Assembly (NCBI RefSeq): GCF_014203895.1
Contig: NZ_JACHJY010000001.1
Span: 806,001 to 870,000, forward strand
From: Streptomyces nymphaeiformis
Lineage (GTDB): Bacteria > Actinomycetota > Actinomycetes > Streptomycetales > Streptomycetaceae
Direction of reading: 5' to 3'
DNA: 64,000 nucleotides
Part shown: positions 57,623 through 64,000 of the stretch, piece after piece
Layout: each line of letters starts with the position of its first letter
How positions within the stretch are numbered: position 1 is the first letter of the stretch
Program-made: the position numbers and the translations under genes
The notes under the pieces: generated by a model
Databases searched by the model: none
Seen by the model: only the letters and a program-made list of their open reading frames with translations
Told to the model about the DNA's origin: nothing

Positions 57623-58329
57623 TCGGGCACGCCGGGCATACCGGGCACGAGCGCCGCGAGCCTGGCCACGAGCTCCCCGAAGGGACCGTCGGCCGGCTCG
57701 TCCGCGAGGATCCGGACGAGGATCTCCGCCATCTCCGTGTCGTACGCGGCGCTCACCGCGGCCAGCGCGGCGAAGTCGTGCACCAGCTGGAGCTCCAGCT
57801 CCGCGCGCGGGACCCGGCGGCCGTCCAGCCACAGCAGCGCCGTCGACTCGGCGAGCGACACCCAGGAGCGGACGACCAGTTCGAGCCGGGCGGAGGGCTT
57901 CTCGACCTCCAGATGGGCCAGGATCTGCTCGTACGCGGCCTGCCGGACCTCGTCGATCATCGCGTTCGTCGTCGACGAGCCGACCGCGGGCCCGCCGCGC
58001 ATCAGCGCCGCGAAACCCGGCCCGTGCTCGTCCACGAAGTCGAAGAACCGGCCCATCACCCGCAGCAGCCGCGGCCCGAGCGGCCCCTGTGGCGGCTCCA
58101 CGAAGCGGGCCGCGAGCTCGTCCGCCGCGCGGCGCAGCGCCGCCTCGTAGAGGCTCTGCTTGCCGGGGAAGTAGTGGTAGACCAGCGGCCGGGAGATGCC
58201 CGCGGCCGCGGCGATCTCGTCGATGGACACGTCGTCGGGAGAGCGGTGGCTGAACAGTTCGAGGGCCACCCCGATCAGCTGCTGCTTGCGCTCCTCGACG
58301 CCCATCCTGCGGCGTACCCCGGTCGTCAT
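57607..58329 (-). CDS. TetR-family regulator
   Basis: 240 residues. Helix-turn-helix: VSIDEIAAAAGISRPLVYHYFPGKQSLYEAAL (about 34-65). The C-terminal domain has a FDFVDEHGPGFAALMRGGPAVGSS segment characteristic of TetR_C proteins seen near lipid and oxygenase genes in actinobacteria. Divergent from the small acidic membrane-protein gene with a 37-bp gap. It may regulate the nearby reductase/di-iron operon, but no operator copy was identified there. Confidence 0.9.
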   Translation of the reverse strand: MTTGVRRRMGVEERKQQLIGVALELFSHRSPDDVSIDEIAAAAGISRPLVYHYFPGKQSLYEAALRRAADELAARFVEPPQGPLGPRLLRVMGRFFDFVDEHGPGFAALMRGGPAVGSSTTNAMIDEVRQAAYEQILAHLEVEKPSARLELVVRSWVSLAESTALLWLDGRRVPRAELELQLVHDFAALAAVSAAYDTEMAEILVRILADEPADGPFGELVARLAALVPGMPGVPDQRLR

Positions 58330-58366
58330 GCGAACAGCCTAACGGTGTCCGTTACGCTCCTGCCTC

Positions 58367-58813
58367 ATGAGCGCTTCCGACCAGGACACCCCGACGGCCG
58401 AGGCCCCGAAGGCCGACGAGCCGAGGGAGGCCGAAGAGGCCGAGGAAAAGCCGGATTCCCCCGAAGTCCCCGAGGAGCCCGAGGAGTCGGAGGAGGACCC
58501 CGAGGAGTCGGACGAGGACCCCGAGGAGTCGGACGAGGACCCCGAGGCCCCCGCTTCCGGACTCACGCCGAAGCAGGCGCGGCGACTGCGCGTCGCCGCC
58601 GCGTCCGTGCTCCTCGCGGTCCTGGCCGTGGTGCTCGTCATCCGGCTCGCGAGCCGTACGTCCGTCCTGGTCGTCGGCGTGTACGGACTCGCGATGATCC
58701 TCTGCGGGATCGTGATCGAACTCTCCCGGAACGGCCGCACCCGCCTCGGCACCTGGCTTCTGGCGGGCGGCCTCCTCACGGCCCTGGCCCTGGACTGGCT
58801 GGTCCTGCCGTAA
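58367..58813 (+). CDS. Acidic-repeat membrane protein, hypothetical
   Basis: 148 residues. The first 65 are extremely acidic (Glu/Asp/Pro), with 21-bp tandem repeats coding EDPEESD; three hydrophobic helices follow (about 75-93, 98-113 and 127-145). Reminiscent of streptomycete small membrane proteins of unknown role. It converges on the reductase gene, 6 bases apart. Function not inferable. Confidence 0.75.
   Translation: MSASDQDTPTAEAPKADEPREAEEAEEKPDSPEVPEEPEESEEDPEESDEDPEESDEDPEAPASGLTPKQARRLRVAAASVLLAVLAVVLVIRLASRTSVLVVGVYGLAMILCGIVIELSRNGRTRLGTWLLAGGLLTALALDWLVLP
58493..58549 (+). repeat. 21-bp coding tandem repeat
   Basis: Units 58493-58513 and 58514-58534 are identical, with a partial third, encoding EDPEESD. 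In frame, so copy number can vary without frameshift. Confidence 0.9.
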
Positions 58814-58819
58814 GTCTCG

Positions 58820-59884
58820 TCAGAGATCGAGGACGAGCCGTTTCCCCGCGCAGCGCGAGACGCAGATCAGCATCGAGCCGTCCCGCTCCTCGTCGGTGAG
58901 CAGCTCGTCCCGGTGGTCGACCTCGCCCTCCAGGACCCGCTGTCGGCAGGTCCCGCAGAAGCCCTGCCGGCAGGAGTACGTGATGCCGGGCAGCTCCTCG
59001 CGGACCGCCGACAGGAGCGACTGGTCGGCCGCCACCGTCAACGTCCGCCCGGTGCGGCGCAGTTCGACCTCGAAGGCGGTGCCGCCGGTCGTCGCGGCGG
59101 CCGTGAAGCGCTCCAGACGCGGCGCCCGGCCCTCCGGCATCGCCGCGGCCACGGCGTCCATCAGCCCGTCGGGCCCGCAGCAGTACACGGCCGTCCCGTC
59201 GGGCAGGTCCGCGAGGAACCGGAGGTCGGGGAAACCGGATTCGTCCTCGGCGACGACGGTCAGGTGCCCGCCCGCGCCCAGCGCCTCGATCTCCTTCAGG
59301 TACGGCATGGTGGCCCGGCTCCGCCCGCAGTAGACGAGCCGCCAGTCCGCCCCGGCCGCCTCGGCGGCGCGCAGCATCGGCAGGACCGGGGTGATGCCGA
59401 TGCCGCCGGCGACGAAGACGTACGCGGGGGAGTCGACGAGCGGGAAGCGGTTGCGCGGCCCCCGGATCTCGATCTCCACGCCCTCGCGGAGCTGCTCGTG
59501 CACCTCGCGCGAGCCGCCCCGGCCGCCCTGCGGTTCCTCGATGAGACGCGTTGCCACCGTGTACGCCGACAGGTCGGCCGGATCGCCGCAGAGCGAGTAC
59601 TGCCGGACGAGTCCGGAGGGCAGGACCAGGTCGACGTGGGCGCCCGGCTGCCAGGCGGGCAGCCCCTCGCCCTCCAGGCGCAGTTCGACGACGCCTTCGG
59701 CGGGCGCGGCGCGCCCGGCGACCCGCACCTTGCGCGGGACGGTGCTGCCCCGCCCGTACCCGGATATGGGCGTGTCGAGGGCGGGCATCGGCCACAGCGG
59801 GGCGGTGCTCATGCGGCTGCGGACGGCGCGGCGGACGAGCAGCGCGGCCCCGGCGACGAGGGCGACAGTGGTGAACCGGGGCAT
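58820..59884 (-). CDS. Membrane-anchored oxygenase-type reductase (FAD/NAD plus [2Fe-2S])
   Basis: 354 residues. An N-terminal hydrophobic segment (5-19) anchors it. FAD-binding RQYSLCG (94-100), NAD-binding GGIGITP (160-166) and a C-terminal plant-type ferredoxin domain with cysteines 305, 310, 313 and 341 (CRQGFCGTCRQRV). This is the class IA/VanB-type fused oxygenase reductase. Its ATG overlaps the stop of the upstream gene by one base (TGATG), so both are made together. It passes electrons from NADH through FAD and the [2Fe-2S] centre, most likely to the product of that upstream gene. Confidence 0.93.
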   Translation of the reverse strand: MPRFTTVALVAGAALLVRRAVRSRMSTAPLWPMPALDTPISGYGRGSTVPRKVRVAGRAAPAEGVVELRLEGEGLPAWQPGAHVDLVLPSGLVRQYSLCGDPADLSAYTVATRLIEEPQGGRGGSREVHEQLREGVEIEIRGPRNRFPLVDSPAYVFVAGGIGITPVLPMLRAAEAAGADWRLVYCGRSRATMPYLKEIEALGAGGHLTVVAEDESGFPDLRFLADLPDGTAVYCCGPDGLMDAVAAAMPEGRAPRLERFTAAATTGGTAFEVELRRTGRTLTVAADQSLLSAVREELPGITYSCRQGFCGTCRQRVLEGEVDHRDELLTDEERDGSMLICVSRCAGKRLVLDL

Positions 59885-60768
59885 CAGCGGCCTCCGTTCG
59901 CGCCGGGGGAGGAGGCCAGGTAGGCCATGGCCTGCGCGGTGTTCCCCTCCTGCGAGGGGTGGTAGGCGCGGCTGAGGTAGCGGGGGATGGAGCGCAGCAT
60001 GGCCGGGGTGGAGGGCAGCACGCCCTGCCGGCCCTTGCGGACGAAGTCCGCGAAGGAGGCCTTGGGGTCGAGGAGGCTGGGGTCGTTCTCCATGAAGAAG
60101 CGGACGCCCCGCTGCCAGAGGAACATGAGCGCGGCGAAGGCGAGCGCCCAGGTGCGGGCGCGGCGCCGGTAGCCGCCGTCGAGGTGCATGAAGAGCTCGA
60201 AGGCGACCGCGCGGTGCTCGACCTCCTCGGCGCCGTGCCAGCGCAGCAGGTCCAGCATGGTCGGGTCGGCGCCGGCGCGGTCGAGCGCGTCGGCGTTGAG
60301 GACCCAGTCGCCGAGGAAGGCGGTGTAGTGCTCGATGGCGGCGATCAGCGCGACCCGCTCCATCAGCCACCAGCGGCGCGGCCGGCCGGGCGGCAGGGTC
60401 CGGTCGCCGAGGAGCTTCTCGAAGAACCAGTCGACGTGCGCGGTGTACGGGGTGGGGTCGAGGCCCAGCTTCCGCAGGTGGGGGAGGACGTCGTCGTGGG
60501 CCTGGGAGTGGATGGCCTCCTGGCCGATGAAGCCGATGACGTCCTCGCGCAGCCGGTCGTCGGTGATGTACGGCAGCGCCTGCTTGTAGACGTGCACGAA
60601 CCAGCGCTCGCCGGCGGGGAGCAGCAGGTGCAGCACGTTGATGGTGTGGGTGGTGAAGGGGTCGCCCGGTACCCAGTGGAGCGGTGTCTCCTCCCAGTCG
60701 AAGGAGACCTTGCGGGCCTTGAGCTCGACGTGCTCCGACGCCACCGGTGCAGGCTGCGTATTAGACAT
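59884..60768 (-). CDS. COG3687/PF10118-type protein with a complete di-iron ligand set
   Basis: 294 residues. Databases usually label this family 'metal-dependent hydrolase'. Here the residues form the four-helix di-iron pattern: Glu54, Glu84-x-x-His87 (GQEAIHSQAHDD), Glu146 (AAIEHYTAF) and Glu182-x-x-His185 (AEEVEHRAVAFE). Spacings of 30, 62 and 36 residues are close to methane monooxygenase hydroxylase (30, 65, 34) and ribonucleotide reductase R2 or Delta9-desaturase, as I remember them. No hydrolase catalytic triad is visible. A short hydrophobic region (about 209-222) may bind membrane. It is the first gene of a two-gene operon with the reductase. Oxygenase or desaturase function is inference. 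Confidence 0.72.
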   Translation of the reverse strand: MSNTQPAPVASEHVELKARKVSFDWEETPLHWVPGDPFTTHTINVLHLLLPAGERWFVHVYKQALPYITDDRLREDVIGFIGQEAIHSQAHDDVLPHLRKLGLDPTPYTAHVDWFFEKLLGDRTLPPGRPRRWWLMERVALIAAIEHYTAFLGDWVLNADALDRAGADPTMLDLLRWHGAEEVEHRAVAFELFMHLDGGYRRRARTWALAFAALMFLWQRGVRFFMENDPSLLDPKASFADFVRKGRQGVLPSTPAMLRSIPRYLSRAYHPSQEGNTAQAMAYLASSPGANGGR

Positions 60769-60917
60769 GATGTCAATGTACTGAGGGGTAAGCCGCTGGC
60801 AACAGGTGCGTGCGCGGTCTTTTTCGGAGCTGTTACCTCCGGTCACGGCGGGGTGGCGCCGGCCGTTCACCGCAGGGCGGCCGACGGACCGGTTCCCGCG
60901 GGCGGCTCCTGGGCCCG

Positions 60918-63332
60918 TCACCGCAGGGCGGTCCTCCGGGCGCCGTCCCGCAGGGTGCCCGTCAGGTCCGCCCGGGCGCCCGGCTTCGCCCTCACCGCCA
61001 GGAGGGGGCCCTCCGACCGGCTCTTCACGCCGCCCGAGGTCTCCAGGGACGTGAAGTCCGGGCTGCCCGCGGCCAGGACGTACCAGCCGCCGCCCGGCGC
61101 CTGCCACAGCACGCCCGCGAGGACCCGGGGATCCCGCACCCCGCAGGCCGGCGAGCCCTCGGAGCGGGCCGCGAGCGCGGCCGGGACCCCGGGCGACGGG
61201 ACCAGGAACTGGGCGAGGACCCGGCTGCCCGTGCCCCGCCAGGTCTCCGCGCGCGTGCACACCCAGGTGCCGTGCCCGGCGCCCTCGGGGAGCGGCTGCC
61301 GGGCGAACCGCCAGGCACTCACGGACCGCACCCCGTGCCCCTCCACGGCCGCCAGCTGGCACGCCGTCCGCGCCCACGCCTCCCGCGCCTCCGTGCCGGT
61401 CGCGTCCACGGGGGCGGCGGGCGATCCCCACAGCAGCCGGGCGGGCGCCAGCTCGCCCAGGTCGGTGAGGAGCCGCAGCCCCGAACCGTCCCGCACCTGA
61501 AGGGCGTTCCACCTCGCGCAGGCGCCGGCGGCCCGCGCGGGACTCGGCACGGGATCGGTGACCCCGTCGGCGTCCCGCACCAGCGGCCGGGGCGCCCTCG
61601 CGGGCGCGAGGAGGTCCCGCACGGCCGTGTCCCGCACCCAGGGCGCCGTCAGATAGCGGACGTTGCCGGACGCCCGGGAGACGACCAGCGCGGCGGCGCC
61701 GACGGCGTCGGCGGCGTCCGTCCGCGCGAAGTCGAGCGCGGCGCCCGCCGTTCCCTCGACCGGCTCCGCGTACCGCACGGCCCGCAGCCCGTCGTGGAAG
61801 AGCACCACCCGCATCGCGTCGACCCGCCCCGCGAACAGCAGCTGCGGCGGCCCCATCGGCGGCCCGACGGGCGTCCCCGGCGTCGCGGAGGACCGCACGG
61901 CGCCGCCGGGCCTGGCCCACACGGCGAGCGCCCGCCGCAGCAGCGCGGTGTCGCCCGTCAGCCCGCCGCGCGCGGGCCACACGGAGAAGTCCTGCCGGGT
62001 GGCCCCGGGCCAGACGTCGGCCCCCACCCGCTTGACCGCGCCCGGGTCGAGGGCGGTCTCGGCGGCGGGATTACGGGCGTACGAGGGCGCGGCAGCACCG
62101 TTTCTGCCCCATCCGTCCCCGGGCAGCCCGAGCAGCGCCCCGCACACCACGAGCGCCACGACGGCGACGAACGCGGCCCGCGCGTGCTGCCGCCGCCGCA
62201 CCAGATCGGTCGGCCGCGCCTGCAGCGCACACGGGTCGAACTCGTCGGACTCGAGCAGGGCGGCACCGCTGAGCCGCCCGGGGCGGGCGGGGGAGGGGTC
62301 GAGGTGCGCCCCAGTGGCGGCAGGGCCCGGGCCGTCGGGGGCTGCGTCCCGTCCGGCACCCGAGGCGCCGCCGGGGTGTCCGGCGGCCCGGCCGGGCCCG
62401 CCGGAGCGGGTGGCGAGGCCGTCCCGGCCTGGGATGTGGGTTCCGGCCGGGCCGCCGGGCATGCCGGCAGTGCCCGTGGGGCCGGCACCTGTACCGTCGG
62501 CCCTACCCCGGCCGGACTGTTCGCCGACCCTCTCGGCGCGACCGGTCACGGCGCCGGGGCTGGTGGGGCCGCCCTCTCGGCCGGGCAGGCCCGCGCGGCC
62601 GGGACGGCCGCCCACACCGTCGGTCCCGTGCGGCCGGCCGGCCCCGCCGAGGAACCCGGCGTCGTCCGAGATCCCGGCCCTCCCGGGACCGCCCTGTTCG
62701 CCGACCCTGGCCGCGCCGTCTCCCGGCGGAAGCGCCCCGGGGGCGGCCGGGTCGTCCAGGTCCTCCGTCGCGTCCAGCGCATCCGCCTCCGCCAGGGCCG
62801 CCGCCGGGTCCTCGACGCCCGCCGCCGCCAGGACGCGCAGGACCTCCGGGTCGCCCTGGCGTTCCAGGCCGCGGAGCACGTACGCCGCCCGGCCGGGGCC
62901 CGAGAGCCGGGACAGCCGCTGGTCCAGGGCGAGTTCGTCGGCGCCGCCCACCCGGGGGAAGAGCCGGAGCCCCCACACGTGCGGCAGCAGCGGCGGGAAC
63001 TGCGCCCGGCGCGGCAGCGCGAGCCGCCGGAGCGGCAGCCCGGCGACCAGTGCCTGCCGCAGCACCTCACCCCGTACGTACGCGTACCCCGGATCCACCG
63101 CGTCCTCGTCCCGCCGCGGGCCCGGCACCGCGGGCCCCGGGACCCGGCGGCGGGGGAGCGACCGCTGGACGAGGGCGTGCGCGGTCAGCACCCGGCGGTT
63201 GCGGCCGAGCGCCGGCGGCAGGACGAGATAGGCGATGCGGACGAGCCGCGGATACCGCTCGACGAGCGCGGCCTCGGCCTGCTCGACGTCGACGGGGCCC
63301 ACGGGCGAGGGGACGAGATCCTGGGTGCTCAC
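60918..63332 (-). CDS. Glycine-rich membrane protein with sigma-factor-like N-terminus
   Basis: 804 residues. Residues about 15-190 resemble a degenerate SigE-type ECF sigma factor (ALVERYPRLVRIAYLVLPP; HALVQRSLPRRR), including an RNA-polymerase-binding-like region, but without a clear region 4 motif. Residues about 195-350 are a low-complexity Gly/Pro/Arg run with collagen-like triplets (GRAGLPG, GGPAG). A single membrane helix (about 382-402) and an extracytoplasmic C-terminal domain (to 804) follow, with four or more Cys (CARWNALQ, CQLAAVEG, CTRAETWR, CGVRDPR). I do not recognise the exact family. Sigma-like-plus-membrane architecture suggests signalling across the membrane. Confidence 0.62.
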   Translation of the reverse strand: MSTQDLVPSPVGPVDVEQAEAALVERYPRLVRIAYLVLPPALGRNRRVLTAHALVQRSLPRRRVPGPAVPGPRRDEDAVDPGYAYVRGEVLRQALVAGLPLRRLALPRRAQFPPLLPHVWGLRLFPRVGGADELALDQRLSRLSGPGRAAYVLRGLERQGDPEVLRVLAAAGVEDPAAALAEADALDATEDLDDPAAPGALPPGDGAARVGEQGGPGRAGISDDAGFLGGAGRPHGTDGVGGRPGRAGLPGREGGPTSPGAVTGRAERVGEQSGRGRADGTGAGPTGTAGMPGGPAGTHIPGRDGLATRSGGPGRAAGHPGGASGAGRDAAPDGPGPAATGAHLDPSPARPGRLSGAALLESDEFDPCALQARPTDLVRRRQHARAAFVAVVALVVCGALLGLPGDGWGRNGAAAPSYARNPAAETALDPGAVKRVGADVWPGATRQDFSVWPARGGLTGDTALLRRALAVWARPGGAVRSSATPGTPVGPPMGPPQLLFAGRVDAMRVVLFHDGLRAVRYAEPVEGTAGAALDFARTDAADAVGAAALVVSRASGNVRYLTAPWVRDTAVRDLLAPARAPRPLVRDADGVTDPVPSPARAAGACARWNALQVRDGSGLRLLTDLGELAPARLLWGSPAAPVDATGTEAREAWARTACQLAAVEGHGVRSVSAWRFARQPLPEGAGHGTWVCTRAETWRGTGSRVLAQFLVPSPGVPAALAARSEGSPACGVRDPRVLAGVLWQAPGGGWYVLAAGSPDFTSLETSGGVKSRSEGPLLAVRAKPGARADLTGTLRDGARRTALR

Positions 63333-63388
63333 GTTCAGCAGAACGAGCGATTCTTCCGATGGTCACCCCGGACCCGTACGGGTGCGGC

Positions 63389-64000
63389 TCAGGCCGCCGT
63401 GACCGTCAGGCGCTCGCGGATCAGCTCCGTCACCTCGTCCGGGATGCCGAGCCCCTCCCGTACGTACTTCTCCATCGACCCGTGCCGGACGGCCACTTCG
63501 TCGAGCGCCGCGTCCAGGTACTCCGGCAGGACCCCGATCAGTTCGAGCGCGAGCTCGGGGTCGCCGCCCTGGGCCGTGAACCCCTCGATCATGGGCGCGA
63601 ACGCCAGCCGTACCGCCGGATTGACCGCCAGGTACTCGGCCCGCACGGTCTCCTCGTCCGCGCCGAGCAGCGACAGGACGACCGTCGCCGCCCAGCCGGT
63701 ACGGTCCTTGCCGGCCGAGCAGTGGAAGAGCAGCGGCCCGGCGCCAGGGGTGCCGAGCTCGGCGAGCAGGGCGCGGTAGGAGGCGCGGGCGGAGTCGCCG
63801 GAGACGAAGGTCCGGTACGTCCGGGCGAAGGCCGCCCGGACCCGGCCCCCGCCGAGGTGCTCCTCGGCGAGCGCCGGGTCGGTGAGCAGGGCCTTCAGGC
63901 GTGCGGCGGGCGGCAGCCCGCTGCCGGCGAGGTAGTCGGCGAGGACGTCCGCGACGACCGGCCGGGCACCGTACGGCAGCCGGTCGGGCCGGTCGCCGCG
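63389..64000 (-). CDS. Tyrosine-protein phosphatase (Y_phosphatase3-like), 5' part outside window
   Basis: The frame is open from the right edge to a stop at 63389-63391, about 203 residues visible. The catalytic P-loop HCSAGKDRTGWAA (Cys-x5-Arg) is intact, followed by LGADEETVRAEYLAVN, which is typical of the PF13350/MptpB-like tyrosine-phosphatase family. It hydrolyses phosphotyrosine and sometimes phosphoinositides. The helix-rich C-terminal tail (to RERLTVTAA) is complete. The start lies right of the window, so the N-terminus is unknown. It is on the same strand as the 804-residue gene, 56 bases upstream of it. Confidence 0.88.
   Translation of the reverse strand, partial: RGDRPDRLPYGARPVVADVLADYLAGSGLPPAARLKALLTDPALAEEHLGGGRVRAAFARTYRTFVSGDSARASYRALLAELGTPGAGPLLFHCSAGKDRTGWAATVVLSLLGADEETVRAEYLAVNPAVRLAFAPMIEGFTAQGGDPELALELIGVLPEYLDAALDEVAVRHGSMEKYVREGLGIPDEVTELIRERLTVTAA

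Overview
The window is chromosomal DNA from a high-GC actinomycete, almost certainly a Streptomyces. Coding regions are dense with a strong G/C third-position bias, GTG starts and GTGA/ATGA stop-start overlaps are frequent, and the gene families are typical of the genus (SARP-type regulator, DUF2690, DUF3105, glnA2 near glnE, malR beside malEFG). From memory the order resembles the S. coelicolor chromosome around SCO2220-SCO2270. I see no tRNA, rRNA, CRISPR array, prophage or intact insertion sequence.

Left part (1-12.6 kb). A TetR C-terminus runs in from the left edge, followed by a stand-alone primase/polymerase-like gene. A reverse-strand iron operon (efeO-efeB-efeU-lipoprotein) and a heme oxygenase gene each carry an iron-box-like palindrome upstream, so they look like one iron regulon. 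Between and beyond them lie a PhzF-like isomerase, methionine aminopeptidase, an MFS exporter, an F420:NADP oxidoreductase and a site-2 protease.

Middle part (12.6-43 kb). A 1145-residue AfsR/SARP-type regulator converges on a DrrAB-like ABC exporter operon, whose upstream region has heptamer repeats at helical-turn spacing. Then come a DUF2690 secreted protein, panB, an MFS/TetR drug-efflux pair with a perfect operator palindrome, an endonuclease/phosphatase-type protein, nadE, an amino-acid antiporter, a CBS protein, a DUF3105-DUF305 operon, glnA2, a MerR/MFS pair with a MerR-style promoter, a PIG-L deacetylase, glnE, a MarR/VOC pair and a PAP2 phosphatase.

Right part (42-57 kb). This is a maltodextrin/starch locus: malR divergent from malE-malF-malG, then an alpha-glucosidase gene and a second MalR-like repressor in the same run, then a secreted CBM20 alpha-amylase and a 1763-residue two-module amylase-pullulanase. 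The secreted enzymes would release maltodextrins, MalEFG would import them and the glucosidase would cleave them. A palindromic repeat element lies between the amylase and pullulanase genes.

Right edge (57-64 kb). A GNAT enzyme, a small tautomerase-like protein and a TetR regulator precede a two-gene operon that pairs a membrane-anchored [2Fe-2S] oxygenase-type reductase with a protein usually called 'metal-dependent hydrolase'. That partner carries a complete di-iron E, ExxH, E, ExxH ligand set, so the pair looks like an uncharacterised di-iron oxygenase system. I consider this the most interesting lead in the window. A glycine-rich membrane protein and a partial tyrosine phosphatase finish the window.
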